A stretch of DNA of 64,000 nucleotides from JAHHUA01 sp036635475 (GCA_036635475.1 JAVWQH010000005.1:5352-69351), one strand, 5' to 3'; shown: positions 19,434-27,629, counted from the stretch's first letter. Notes: generated from the sequence alone by a model not told the origin. A program made the numbers and translations.

Positions 19434-19889
19434 ATGCTAATAAGTGCTTTTTCGTCTGTTTACACCAAGTTTAAGCTGACATTTTATTCAAAAATTTTCA
19501 GCAATTTGGAAGAAAACAAAGAAAGTTTGACAACTATTGAAACTTGTTGCGTTGAAACTATTTATGCACTGAAAAGACCAACTATAAATGAATTTTCAAC
19601 ATTTTTGAAAATATCTCCTCCAAATGCTGCATATAAAATAAATAGGCTGATTAGAAAAGGCTATATCAAAAAAGTGCAGTCAACCACCGATAAAAGAGAA
19701 TATTATTTAGAAGTAACTGAAAAATTTTTGAAATGTTATAATTTCAGCTCAGACTATGTTGAAACGATTGTTGAAAGAGTTATGAATAGATTTCCTGAAA
19801 AGGATTTACAAAAATTTGAATATATGTTAAATGTTATTGCAGATGAACTTATGACTGAGGTCAAATTAGACTCAAGTTCTAATGATTGA
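19434..19889 (+). CDS. MarR family transcriptional regulator
   Basis: The protein has 151 residues with a central winged helix: the recognition region FLKISPPNAAYKINRLIRKG is followed by the wing STTDKREYYLEVT, which is the MarR signature layout. It probably acts as a dimeric repressor. Neighbours do not clearly name its target; the upstream YitT gene is 120 bases away and nagB has its own promoter. An AGAGGGG ribosome site precedes the ATG. Confidence 0.85.
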   Translation: MLISAFSSVYTKFKLTFYSKIFSNLEENKESLTTIETCCVETIYALKRPTINEFSTFLKISPPNAAYKINRLIRKGYIKKVQSTTDKREYYLEVTEKFLKCYNFSSDYVETIVERVMNRFPEKDLQKFEYMLNVIADELMTEVKLDSSSND

Positions 19890-19933
19890 CACGATATTAA
19901 AAAAATATTTTTTTGATTTTCTATAAAATTCCA

Positions 19934-19962
19934 TTTACATATAAAGATAAATGGTGTAAAAT
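19934..19962 (+). promoter_or_regulatory. Sigma-A promoter of nagB
   Basis: TTTACA (19934-19939), 17-base spacer, TAAAAT (19957-19962). Confidence 0.7.
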
Positions 19963-20018
19963 TATATACTGTGATATTTTCAAATTTATGAGCTTAATGA
20001 TTAAGTGGAGGTAATTTT

Positions 20019-20750
20019 ATGAAGGTAATAATTGTAGAAGACTATGATAAAATGAGTGAAGTTGCAGCTGATATTCTTGCAAAACAAATCACTGAAAAAC
20101 CCAATACGGTACTGGGACTTGCAACAGGCTCAACACCAATTGGAATGTATAAAAAGTTAGTTGAATACTATCAAAATGGTAAATTAAATTTCAGCGAAAT
20201 AAAATCATTTAATCTTGACGAATATTGTGGTTTACCAAAGGATAATGTACAAAGTTACTGGTACTTTATGCATGATAACTTATTTAATCATATAAATATT
20301 AAATCCGATAATGTGAATATGTTTGATGGCGAAGAAAATGATGCAAAAAAGGCTTGTGAGGAATATGACATGGCAATCGAAAAAGCCGGTGGAATAGACT
20401 TGCAGATTTTGGGTTGCGGTCACAATGGACATATTGCATTTAACGAACCAAGCACAGAATTTAGCAAAAGTTCACATCGTGTTGAATTACAAGAGTCAAC
20501 TATCAATGCTAACAAACGATTGTTCGCCGATGTAAGTCAAGTACCAAAAACATCATACACTATGGGAATAAAAAACATAATGAATGCAAAAAAGATTGTT
20601 ATGCTAGTAAGCGGTGAAGATAAGGCATTAACTGTACATCAAGCTTTTAATGGCCCAATTGTTTCAACAGTTCCAGCTTCAGTTTTGCAACTGCATAATG
20701 ATTTTACATTAGTTATGGATAAAGCTGCTGCATCAAAATATGTAAAATAA
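20019..20750 (+). CDS. nagB: Glucosamine-6-phosphate deaminase
   Basis: The 243-residue enzyme converts glucosamine-6-P to fructose-6-P and ammonia in amino-sugar catabolism. LATGSTPIGMY binds phosphate, FNLDEYCGL holds a catalytic Asp, and GCGHNGHIAFNEP carries the catalytic His region. The length is that of the Firmicute form lacking the long allosteric C-terminus. No nagA is adjacent, so it is a stand-alone unit with its own promoter and a GTGGAGG ribosome site. Confidence 0.96.
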   Translation: MKVIIVEDYDKMSEVAADILAKQITEKPNTVLGLATGSTPIGMYKKLVEYYQNGKLNFSEIKSFNLDEYCGLPKDNVQSYWYFMHDNLFNHINIKSDNVNMFDGEENDAKKACEEYDMAIEKAGGIDLQILGCGHNGHIAFNEPSTEFSKSSHRVELQESTINANKRLFADVSQVPKTSYTMGIKNIMNAKKIVMLVSGEDKALTVHQAFNGPIVSTVPASVLQLHNDFTLVMDKAAASKYVK

Positions 20751-20953
20751 ATATTGCTAAAAAGCTTGCTGTAATGCAGTTTTACAATTGTTTAACGTAC
20801 AATTAGCTAACTATCATTAGTTACTAAACTATATAACTATCAAATAAATTAATTGATATCTAAAAATAAAGGCATTGCCTTGGAAATAAATAAGTATGTT
20901 AATTATGCTGAAAAGCAACGAAAAATAATATATTTTATCTGCTAATATTATTG

Positions 20954-20982
20954 TTGACATATTTAAAATTAAACTATATACT
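20954..20982 (+). promoter_or_regulatory. Sigma-A promoter of the pflB transcript
   Basis: TTGACA (20954-20959), 17-base spacer, TATACT (20977-20982). Bases 20751-20950 upstream of it show nothing recognisable. Confidence 0.88.
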
Positions 20983-21000
20983 GTAGATAACAATTAATAT

Positions 21001-21096
21001 ATTACTTGTGACTGACGGATAAAGTGTTTAACACTGTGGAACAAGTAATGAATCAGCCGACCGTCTGGGCAATCCAATTAGGATTGCCCTTTTTTG
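21001..21096 (+). promoter_or_regulatory. ZTP (pfl-motif) riboswitch with intrinsic terminator
   Basis: The aptamer senses ZTP/ZMP, which accumulate when 10-formyl-THF is short. Its 5' half reads GTGACTGACGGATAAAG then GTGTTTAACAC and GTGGAAC; its 3' half has the strongly conserved GCCGACCG-T-CTGGGC (21056-21070). The last GGGC is shared with a terminator stem GGGCAATCC/GGATTGCCC (21067-21075/21081-21089) followed by TTTTTT, so ligand binding should prevent termination and switch pflB on. Confidence 0.93.
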
Positions 21097-21126
21097 TTTA
21101 TGTGAGATAATGAAAGGAGCATTTAT

Positions 21127-23361
21127 ATGAATAATAATGCTTGGAGAAATTTCAATGGCGAAACTTGGAAAGATGAAATTAATGTAAGAAATTTTATTCA
21201 AGAAAATTATCGCCCTTACGAAAGTGATGATAGTTTTTTGGCTAAAGCTACAGACAGAACTACGAAATTAATGGATAAATTAAACGAATTATTCAAAAAA
21301 GAACAGGAAAATAATGGTGTCTTGGAAATAGATGCTGATACGGTTACTTCGCTTTTAACTTACAAGCCGGGTTATCTTGATAAAGAAAATGAACTGATTG
21401 TTGGTTTGCAAACTGACTCACCTTTAAAGAGGGGCGTTAACCCATTTGGCGGAATGAAAATGGCAAAAGAAGCTTGTAGAGCCTATGGAAGAGAAGTTTC
21501 TGAGAAGATTTTAACTGAATTTAAGTATAGGACAACCCATAATGACGGAGTTTTTAGAGCATATACACCTGAAATGAGAGATGCACGTTCTTGCGGAATA
21601 ATCACTGGTTTGCCAGATGCCTACGGAAGAGGACGTATTATTGGTGACTACAGACGTGTTGCACTTTATGGAATTGACAGATTAATTAAAGAAAAACAAA
21701 ATGATAAGCTGGAAAAAGGCAAATTATCAATGGACGTTGACAATATTCGACTTGCTGAAGAATTATTTCAACAGATAACATTTTTGGGTTATCTAAAAGA
21801 TATGGCTGAAATGTATGGATTTGATATTTCAAACCCTGCAACCAATACAAAAGAGGCTATACAATGGCTATATTTTGCATATCTTGCAGCAATTAAAGAG
21901 CAAAATGGTGCAGCTATGTCCCTTGGAAGAGTAAGCACATTCCTTGATATTTATATTGAACGTGATTTAGCAGAGGGTACATTGACCGAGATTGAGGCTC
22001 AAGAACTTATTGATGATTTTGTTATGAAGCTGAGAATGGCAAGACATTTAAGAACACCTGAATATAACGAATTGTTTGGCGGAGATCCTATGTGGATTAC
22101 CGAGAGCGTCGGCGGTATGGGACAAGACGGACGAACACTAGTTAGTAAGACGTCGTATAGAATGTTGAATACACTATATAATCTTGGCACTTCCCCAGAG
22201 CCAAACTTGACAATACTATGGTCAGAAAATCTACCTGAAGCTTTCAAAAGATTTTGTGCAAAACTATCAATTGATACTGATGCTATTCAATATGAAAATG
22301 ATGATATAATGAGAGATATTTATGGTGATGATTATGCAATTGCTTGTTGCGTATCGGCTATGACAATCGGAAAACAAATGCAATTTTTCGGGGCAAGATG
22401 CAATCTACCGAAGCTTTTATTGCTTGCTTTGAATGGCGGTATGGACGAAAATAAAAACATACAACTCGGACCAAAGGGCAAAATTTTCGATGCCGACAAA
22501 CCTCTTGAATATGATGAAGTTATGGAAGCCGTTGAAAAATACAGAAAATGGCTTTGTGCTTTGTATGTCAACACAATGAATATAATTCATTTTATGCACG
22601 ATAAGTATGCCTACGAAAAAACACAGATGGCTTTGCACGATACAGATATCGAGCATACAATGGCATTCGGAGTTTCCGGATTATCTGTTATTACAGACTC
22701 ATTAAGTGCAATAAAATATGCAAAAGTAACCCCAATTAAAAACGAAAAAGGGTTAATTTGTGACTTTGAAACAGTTGGAGAGTTTCCTAAATATGGCAAT
22801 GATGACGACCGAGTTGACCAAATTGCAGTTGAGATGGTTCGTGATATGGAATCAACATTAAAAGAGACACCAACATACAAAAATGCAAAGCACAAGCTTT
22901 CTGTTTTGACAATAACATCAAACGTTATGTATGGCAAAAAGACAGGTGCAACCCCAGATGGACGCAAAAAAGGTGAACCATTTGCACCAGGAGCAAATCC
23001 AATGCACAATAGAGAGATAAATGGCGCATTAGCCTCATTAAATTCAGTGGCAAAAATCTCATATGACTATTGTCGTGATGGTGTTTCCAATACATTTTCA
23101 ATAATTCCGTCAGCATTAGGCAAGGATATGCAAACTCAAGTTACAAATCTTGTGTCGATTTTGACAGGCTATTTTAAAAAGAAGGCACATCATATCAATG
23201 TGAATGTAATGGATAGGGAAAAGCTTGTTGCTGCATTTGAAAATCCTGACCTATATCCAAATTTAACTATCAGAGTTTCGGGATATGCAGTTAATTTTCA
23301 CAAGTTAAGCAAAGAACAACAAAAAGAAGTAATTATGCGAACTTTCCATAGTAAAATGTAA
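21127..23361 (+). CDS. pflB: Formate C-acetyltransferase (pyruvate formate-lyase)
   Basis: The glycyl-radical enzyme (744 residues) cleaves pyruvate with CoA to acetyl-CoA and formate under anaerobiosis. The catalytic Cys pair is C407-C408 (AIACCVSAM), and the radical glycine is G719 in RVSGYAVNF. These residues and the length match true PflB rather than diol or choline lyase relatives. No canonical activase is adjacent; the PflX-like protein at 28.1 kb is a different family. It is controlled by the ZTP riboswitch, which ties formate supply to one-carbon demand. Confidence 0.97.
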   Translation: MNNNAWRNFNGETWKDEINVRNFIQENYRPYESDDSFLAKATDRTTKLMDKLNELFKKEQENNGVLEIDADTVTSLLTYKPGYLDKENELIVGLQTDSPLKRGVNPFGGMKMAKEACRAYGREVSEKILTEFKYRTTHNDGVFRAYTPEMRDARSCGIITGLPDAYGRGRIIGDYRRVALYGIDRLIKEKQNDKLEKGKLSMDVDNIRLAEELFQQITFLGYLKDMAEMYGFDISNPATNTKEAIQWLYFAYLAAIKEQNGAAMSLGRVSTFLDIYIERDLAEGTLTEIEAQELIDDFVMKLRMARHLRTPEYNELFGGDPMWITESVGGMGQDGRTLVSKTSYRMLNTLYNLGTSPEPNLTILWSENLPEAFKRFCAKLSIDTDAIQYENDDIMRDIYGDDYAIACCVSAMTIGKQMQFFGARCNLPKLLLLALNGGMDENKNIQLGPKGKIFDADKPLEYDEVMEAVEKYRKWLCALYVNTMNIIHFMHDKYAYEKTQMALHDTDIEHTMAFGVSGLSVITDSLSAIKYAKVTPIKNEKGLICDFETVGEFPKYGNDDDRVDQIAVEMVRDMESTLKETPTYKNAKHKLSVLTITSNVMYGKKTGATPDGRKKGEPFAPGANPMHNREINGALASLNSVAKISYDYCRDGVSNTFSIIPSALGKDMQTQVTNLVSILTGYFKKKAHHINVNVMDREKLVAAFENPDLYPNLTIRVSGYAVNFHKLSKEQQKEVIMRTFHSKM

Positions 23362-23377
23362 TCGCAGACTATCAATC

Positions 23378-23413
23378 AATAGTGGACAGTAAGATGCTGT
23401 CCACTATTTTTTA
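23378..23413 (+). terminator. Terminator of pflB
   Basis: 12-bp perfect stem AATAGTGGACAG/CTGTCCACTATT with a 7-base loop, then TTTT. Confidence 0.88.
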
Positions 23414-23451
23414 TGTAAATAAACTAACTAACGTTAGAACGCTTAATAGGC

Positions 23452-23490
23452 TAAAAAAAGCAGTAACTATCTGATGATAGTTGCTGCTTT
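23452..23490 (-). terminator. Terminator of the M23 peptidase gene (minus strand)
   Basis: 15-base arms 23457-23471 and 23476-23490 (AAAGCAGTAACTATC) with one wobble and a 4-base loop; the minus-strand product ends in a T-tract. Confidence 0.82.
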
Positions 23491-23496
23491 AATTAA

Positions 23497-24939
23497 TTAT
23501 CTTGTTCCTACGAATTTAGCAGGATTTTGGTATTGACCATTTTTAATGATTTCAAAGTGACAGTGTGGACCTGATGACCTGCCTGAACTTCCTGACAATG
23601 CAATAAGTTCGCCTTTTTCAACCCATTGACCGGGAACAACAAGAAGTTTGCTGTTGTGTCCATATAGNNNNNNNNNNNNNNNNNNNNNNNNNNNNNNNNN
23701 NNNNNNNNNNNNNNNNNNNNNNNNNNNNNNNNNNNNNNNNNNNNNNNNNNNNNNNNNNNNNNNNNNNCTTGTGACTTTTGAATATCCTGTGTTATAATCT
23801 TTGCTGACGGTTCGTTCAATTTTGAAAGGTATTTCATCATTATAGTTAGTTGTAACAGTACGTTTAACTTCCAAATATGGAACAGCTTTTGAAATTAAAA
23901 CTTCTTGTCCGATTAAAAGTTTTTCTTCAATATTAGGATTAAGAGCCTTTAATGTGTCATATGGCATATTAAACTTCTGTGCGATTATTGAAGGCACATC
24001 GTTTTTTTGTACAATATATGTTTTTTGTTGCTGATTATATCCTGTTAGAATGGATTCCATCGTGTCAAATTTAACAACTGATGTAATAGGATATAAGCCT
24101 TTTTTAAGGTCGATTTTTTTAATAAAACTAACTTTTTCGCTAGGTTCACCAGTTCTATTTCCAGCAATTATGTTGTCTAAGAGTATGAATAAATTTGATG
24201 AATTTTCGAGCGCACCGACGAATTTTTTATCTACATAAAGACCATCGGCTTCGATTAGCTCATTACCTGAAGCGGAGATGATTTTATTGGTTAGGTCATC
24301 AATTGAAGTAACAGATGTCTTGTCCACAACTTCCAAAGAAAATCTTGGAACAGTATCCAAAGGTTTTTGATAACTTTCGTGAATAATTCTATCTCTCATC
24401 ATTTTTTCAGCTTTATAGAATTCCGACTCTGTGTTAATATATCCAATATCAATGCCGTTATATTCAACTTTAAGAGCATATATTATTGAATTATAGTGGT
24501 TAAATACATTGATTGTGAAAATTAAAGCAATAATAGGAATTATAAAATTAAAGCATTTGTGTCCATAATAAAAGAGATTTTTAAATAGTGATTTTGCAAT
24601 TTCAATGCAGATACTTCGCTTGGCACTGCCTGTTAAATTTCCTGCATTAATGCAAAGCTTTTCGATTGTTTCAATTTTTGTAGCAAAGGCTTGCACAGGA
24701 TTGAGTATGATGCGAAATTGAGAATAAAAGTACCCATGGATTTTGTCAAAAGTTCTTATAAAGCTTTTTTTAATTTTAGATTTATAGACAAAATAATTTA
24801 TTGTTAAGTTACGTTTTGTATGTCTAAAACAGCGTATAATATAGCAACCTATAAAGTAAATATAATTATAAATAGTGTTGAAATAAAATTCCAAGTTATT
24901 GTGCGAATTTGACTTTTTGGGGGGCATGTTTTGGTTCAA
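23497..24939 (-). CDS. Membrane-anchored M23 peptidase with LysM and G5 domains, interrupted by an assembly gap
   Basis: This is a cell-wall endopeptidase of the lysostaphin/DD-endopeptidase type. A long basic cytoplasmic N-terminus (~130 residues) precedes one membrane segment (FIIPIIALIFTINVF). The extracellular part holds a LysM domain (TYIVQKNDVPSIIAQKFN...GQEVLI), then the start of a G5 domain (VKRTVTTNYNDEIPFK), and after the gap the M23 core (LYGHNSKLL...SSGPHCHFEI). The first metal-ligand HxxxD half of M23 and the rest of G5 are missing in the Ns, so the true gap exceeds 100 bases. The start is uncertain: TTG at 24939 or ATG at 24927, neither with a good ribosome site, while an AAGGAAGTG stretch lies further upstream at about 24977-24985. 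Confidence 0.8.
   Translation of the reverse strand: MNQNMPPKKSNSHNNLEFYFNTIYNYIYFIGCYIIRCFRHTKRNLTINYFVYKSKIKKSFIRTFDKIHGYFYSQFRIILNPVQAFATKIETIEKLCINAGNLTGSAKRSICIEIAKSLFKNLFYYGHKCFNFIIPIIALIFTINVFNHYNSIIYALKVEYNGIDIGYINTESEFYKAEKMMRDRIIHESYQKPLDTVPRFSLEVVDKTSVTSIDDLTNKIISASGNELIEADGLYVDKKFVGALENSSNLFILLDNIIAGNRTGEPSEKVSFIKKIDLKKGLYPITSVVKFDTMESILTGYNQQQKTYIVQKNDVPSIIAQKFNMPYDTLKALNPNIEEKLLIGQEVLISKAVPYLEVKRTVTTNYNDEIPFKIERTVSKDYNTGYSKVTXXXXXXXXXXXXXXXXXXXXXXXXXXXXXXXXXXLYGHNSKLLVVPGQWVEKGELIALSGSSGRSSGPHCHFEIIKNGQYQNPAKFVGTR
23668..23767. other. Assembly gap, exactly 100 Ns
   Basis: Exactly 100 Ns, the common placeholder for a gap of unknown size. It falls between the G5 and M23 parts of the peptidase gene. 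That the frame is the same on both sides is not informative, because the true length is unknown. Confidence 0.98.
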
Positions 24940-25100
24940 GTTACTTTTTTCATTAAGTTCAGGTAAAATATTATCACTTCCTTGAGAACATACAAAATAT
25001 ATTTTTTAATTACAGTACCTCACATTATATAATATATTTGCGAAAAAATCAACTTTTGTCATATAATTTTCCCATAGAGTTTTTATTTGTCATAATAACT

Positions 25101-25263
25101 AAAAAGGCTGCAAAACTTTTGTAATGCAGCCCCTATTTTAAGGGAGCTTTAGCTTATTTGGCTATTAAAAGATTTCTCTACCCATAAAAGTTTTGCTCCA
25201 TTAAAGGTGACATTTATATTTTATGCCGAACTTAAATATTGGTAACTTAACATAAAATATAAA
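25101..25263 (-). promoter_or_regulatory. Structured leader RNA with terminator/antiterminator switch, class unidentified
   Basis: Read on the minus strand, the order is: a 13-bp perfect stem (25251-25263 with 25213-25225, 25-base loop); a second stem P1 of 11 perfect pairs (25186-25196 with 25110-25120, extendable by two) enclosing three small hairpins, namely AGA-GAAA-TCT (25170-25179), TAGC/GCTA (25150-25164), and AGCTCC/GGGGCT with a wobble (25128-25148); and a terminator GGCTGCA/TGCAGCC (25125-25131 with 25106-25112) followed by TTTTT. The terminator's arms overlap both P1 and the third hairpin, so the folds exclude each other. A TATAAT lies upstream at 25293-25298. The M23 gene is 155 bases downstream. 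It matches no class I can recall. Confidence 0.65.
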
Positions 25264-25333
25264 AGTTTGATATTGGATATAAAACTAACACTATTATAGT
25301 ATAATATTAATTTTAATTGTATTTGTTCTGTAT

Positions 25334-25447
25334 AATAATATTATCTAAGCTTATAATATTATTAGTTTTCCTTTCAAAGCGTTTGCGTAGCTGTTCTATA
25401 GGAAGGAAAAACTGCCAGCAGGTGCATTTATGTGCCTGCTTTTTATT
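25334..25447 (+). promoter_or_regulatory. Structured leader or small RNA ending in a terminator, upstream of yedF
   Basis: Three hairpins follow one another: AATAATATTA/TAATATTATT (10 bp, 25334-25343/25354-25363), a pyrimidine/purine stem with one bulge (25364-25375/25401-25413, arms AGTTTTCCTTTC and GGAAGGAAAAACT) whose 25-base loop includes GCGTTTGCGTAGC, and a terminator GCAGGTGCA/TGTGCCTGC (25418-25439) followed by TTTTTATT. A TATAAT at 25331-25336 is a possible -10, but it overlaps the first stem. A TTGACA at 25509-25514 may give yedF a separate promoter with a weak -10. It is either an independent small RNA or an attenuator. Confidence 0.5.
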
Positions 25448-25591
25448 ACATTTTGATATTATGAAAAGCAATAAAATCCGATTATACTATTCTATTTTGT
25501 AATAACGATTGACAAAAAAACTATAATAAGATAACCTAAAACAGTAAAAAGAAATATTATACAGTAATATATATTAATTGGAGGAATTACA

Positions 25592-26173
25592 ATGAAAATC
25601 CTTGATGCAGTTGGTAAACAATGTCCTATTCCTGTTATAATGTCAAAAAAAGAGGTAAAAGAAGGCACTGAGCAATTTGATATAACAGTTGATAATGAAT
25701 TTGCTGTTGAAAATCTAAGAAATTTTGCACTTACTGTTGGTTACACAACAACTTCAAATAATGATGGCAATAATTTCGTTGTACATTTCAATAAAGTTGC
25801 TGATGCCACTTGCGAATGTGCGTGTTGTAATGAGATTAAAAATTGGGCATTATTCGTTGGTAAAGACACAATCGGCGATGGAGAAAAAGAACTTGGAACT
25901 AATCTAATTCGTATGTTTTTCTACACATTAAAAGAAGATGCAGATATTCCTAAATATATTTTGTTTATGAATAGTGGTGTTTTTCTTGCAACAATGGACG
26001 AGCAAATTGTTGAGCATTTAAAAGCACTAGAGGAACGTGGAACAGAGATTTTAATATGTGGAACTTGCCTTAATTTTTATAAAATTCAAGTTGAACCGCA
26101 AGTTGGCAAAATAAGCAATATGTACGATATTTCCGACAAGATGAAAATAGCCGATAAAGTTATTACATTATAG
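25592..26173 (+). CDS. yedF: Selenium metabolism protein YedF (TusA-like plus DsrE-like domains)
   Basis: The 193-residue protein has an N-terminal TusA/SirA-like domain with the CPIP motif (GKQCPIPVIMSKKEV, Cys at residue 10) and a C-terminal DsrE-like domain (ILFMNSGVFLA...ERGTEILICGTCLNFY), the TIGR03527 arrangement linked to selenium-using bacteria. It probably carries persulfide- or perselenide-type sulfur/selenium. It precedes a DUF3343 gene by 8 bases, a common pairing. No selA, selB or selD is in the window. The ribosome site is TTGGAGGAAT. Confidence 0.87.
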   Translation: MKILDAVGKQCPIPVIMSKKEVKEGTEQFDITVDNEFAVENLRNFALTVGYTTTSNNDGNNFVVHFNKVADATCECACCNEIKNWALFVGKDTIGDGEKELGTNLIRMFFYTLKEDADIPKYILFMNSGVFLATMDEQIVEHLKALEERGTEILICGTCLNFYKIQVEPQVGKISNMYDISDKMKIADKVITL

Positions 26174-26181
26174 GTGAATTT

Positions 26182-26439
26182 ATGAAATATTGTGTAATAA
26201 CCTTTGCTAATACCCATAGTGCAATCGCAGCCCAAAAGCTGCTTAATGGTGTGATTGATTTCGAGATAATGCCCACATTGCGTGATATAAGCCAAAGTTG
26301 TGGCATTTCTATTAAGCTTGGCTATGACGATGAACCCAAAGCAAGGCAAGCTATTTTGAATGAAATTGACCCAACAATGTTTTGCTTTTATGAGGTAGTG
26401 CCTGAAAATGGCAAGAATACCATAACAAAAATGCTATAA
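26182..26439 (+). CDS. DUF3343 putative Se/S carrier-like protein
   Basis: This small protein (85 residues) matches DUF3343: an N-terminal beta-alpha unit (YCVITFANTHSAIAAQKLL), a PTLRDISQSCGISIK stretch with the conserved Cys, and a C-terminal helix. The family is annotated as putative Se/S carriers and is usually beside YedF, as here. The reaction is unknown. Confidence 0.85.
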   Translation: MKYCVITFANTHSAIAAQKLLNGVIDFEIMPTLRDISQSCGISIKLGYDDEPKARQAILNEIDPTMFCFYEVVPENGKNTITKML

Positions 26440-26469
26440 TAACTCTCAATAATAATATATTTTCAGAAG

Positions 26470-26507
26470 AAAAGTCGCCTCTTTTTTAAACATTAGAGGC
26501 GACTTTT
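26470..26507. terminator. Bidirectional terminator between convergent DUF3343 and DUF4363 genes
   Basis: 13-bp perfect stem AAAAGTCGCCTCT/AGAGGCGACTTTT with a 12-base loop. Confidence 0.87.
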
Positions 26508-26510
26508 GCT

Positions 26511-26894
26511 TTATATTAAATTAGAAAATGTTGGATTACTGCTTTTTTGTATAGTTTCAAGTGATATTTTAATTTCATCTAAATCGCCTAAAATAATTCC
26601 TTTTTCATCGCTGTATTTTATCATTTTCCCTATTCTCGCAATCAGTGCAGAAACCTGTTCAACTTCGCTATGCTTGATGCTGGTTTGCAATTTTTGTTCA
26701 TTTTTTAGCCAAAAATCCAGAAGGTCTTCATAGCTGCAAAGAGCTTCTGATGTGTTGTCAGAAATAATTTCCTCTTCAATTTTTTCGATTTTAACAATGG
26801 TTTCATCAATGACATTGTTCAAAAAAACAGTTGAAATTGTGCAAGTAGCGACAATGCTTAGTGATATAATTATGGCAATAATAATTCGATTCAC
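26511..26894 (-). CDS. DUF4363 family membrane-anchored protein
   Basis: This protein has 127 residues. One N-terminal membrane helix (IIIAIIISLSIVATCTI) leads into an all-helical extracytoplasmic part, as in DUF4363. Its start overlaps the end of the DUF421 gene by four bases (ATGA), so the pair is translationally coupled; this pairing recurs in Clostridia. The function is unknown. Confidence 0.8.
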   Translation of the reverse strand: MNRIIIAIIISLSIVATCTISTVFLNNVIDETIVKIEKIEEEIISDNTSEALCSYEDLLDFWLKNEQKLQTSIKHSEVEQVSALIARIGKMIKYSDEKGIILGDLDEIKISLETIQKSSNPTFSNLI

Positions 26895-27580
26895 TTTTTG
26901 CCCGCCTTTTCTTTTAGTACAATATGAAAATCAGCACTTCTGTCACAAGTCATCAAAAAAACATCGCTTTTTTTGGATTTATGTTCAGCAAGGATTTTAT
27001 TAAGCCAAACTTCGGATAAATTGCAGTAAGCTAACGAATTATAATTGATTATTCCATCACTTATAATAACAGTTGGAGGGGCATTATCAGAGGTTTTGAT
27101 GGGAAGTTCTAACATTTGAGCTGTCACATTTCTAGCTTGAAATCGCTGATAAACGGACATTTTTCCTGTTGTTTCAACAATGGCAAAAGCGACATCACGA
27201 ATATCAAAAATTCCCGAAAAACGAAGTTGTGCCATTAAATCGTCAATAGAAAAACGCAAATTTCGTAGTTCTTCTTGGTCGATTATACCGTCACGAATTA
27301 TTGTTCTTGGAGTACCTGAGATAATTTTTCTGGCTTTTTCGGATTTTAACGTTAAAATAGACATAAAAATTTCAAATGCAATAAGGGTTAAAATAGGCAT
27401 AACACCTGTTGCAAACGGGATATTAACGTCCTCAATAGGCAAAGTTGCAATATTTGAAATGATAATAGTTGACACAAATTCAGAGGGCTGTAATTCGCCC
27501 AGTTGACGTTTTCCCATAATTCTTAAACCAAACACAATCAGTGCATACAAAAAAATAGTTCTAATAACAATTATTGACAA
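26891..27580 (-). CDS. DUF421 (YetF-like) membrane protein
   Basis: The 229-residue protein has three N-terminal membrane segments and the family marker GLRIMGKRQLGELQPSEFV, then a cytoplasmic part with IRDGIIDQEELRNLRFSIDD typical of the YetF domain. I take a TTG at 27580 because it follows GGTGGG at suitable spacing; a GTG at 27598 is the alternative. DUF421 proteins often accompany sporulation- or stress-related genes, but no role is established. DUF4363 follows with a 4-base overlap. Confidence 0.85.
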   Translation of the reverse strand: MSIIVIRTIFLYALIVFGLRIMGKRQLGELQPSEFVSTIIISNIATLPIEDVNIPFATGVMPILTLIAFEIFMSILTLKSEKARKIISGTPRTIIRDGIIDQEELRNLRFSIDDLMAQLRFSGIFDIRDVAFAIVETTGKMSVYQRFQARNVTAQMLELPIKTSDNAPPTVIISDGIINYNSLAYCNLSEVWLNKILAEHKSKKSDVFLMTCDRSADFHIVLKEKAGKK

Positions 27581-27629
27581 AAATATCCCACCAATCACTA
27601 ACTTATACTGTTATTATTTGTTGAATTTG

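Noticed and set aside
23508..23840. Alternative reading frame crossing the N run on the minus strand
   Set aside because: It is open only because Ns contain no stops, and its flanks are out-of-frame readings of the M23 and G5 domains.
25101..25263. c-di-AMP (ydaO), c-di-GMP-I or 6S RNA identity for the structured leader
   Set aside because: The conserved blocks of ydaO and the GCAAACC/ACGCAAAGC elements of c-di-GMP-I are absent, and the sequential helices do not make the single rod of 6S RNA.
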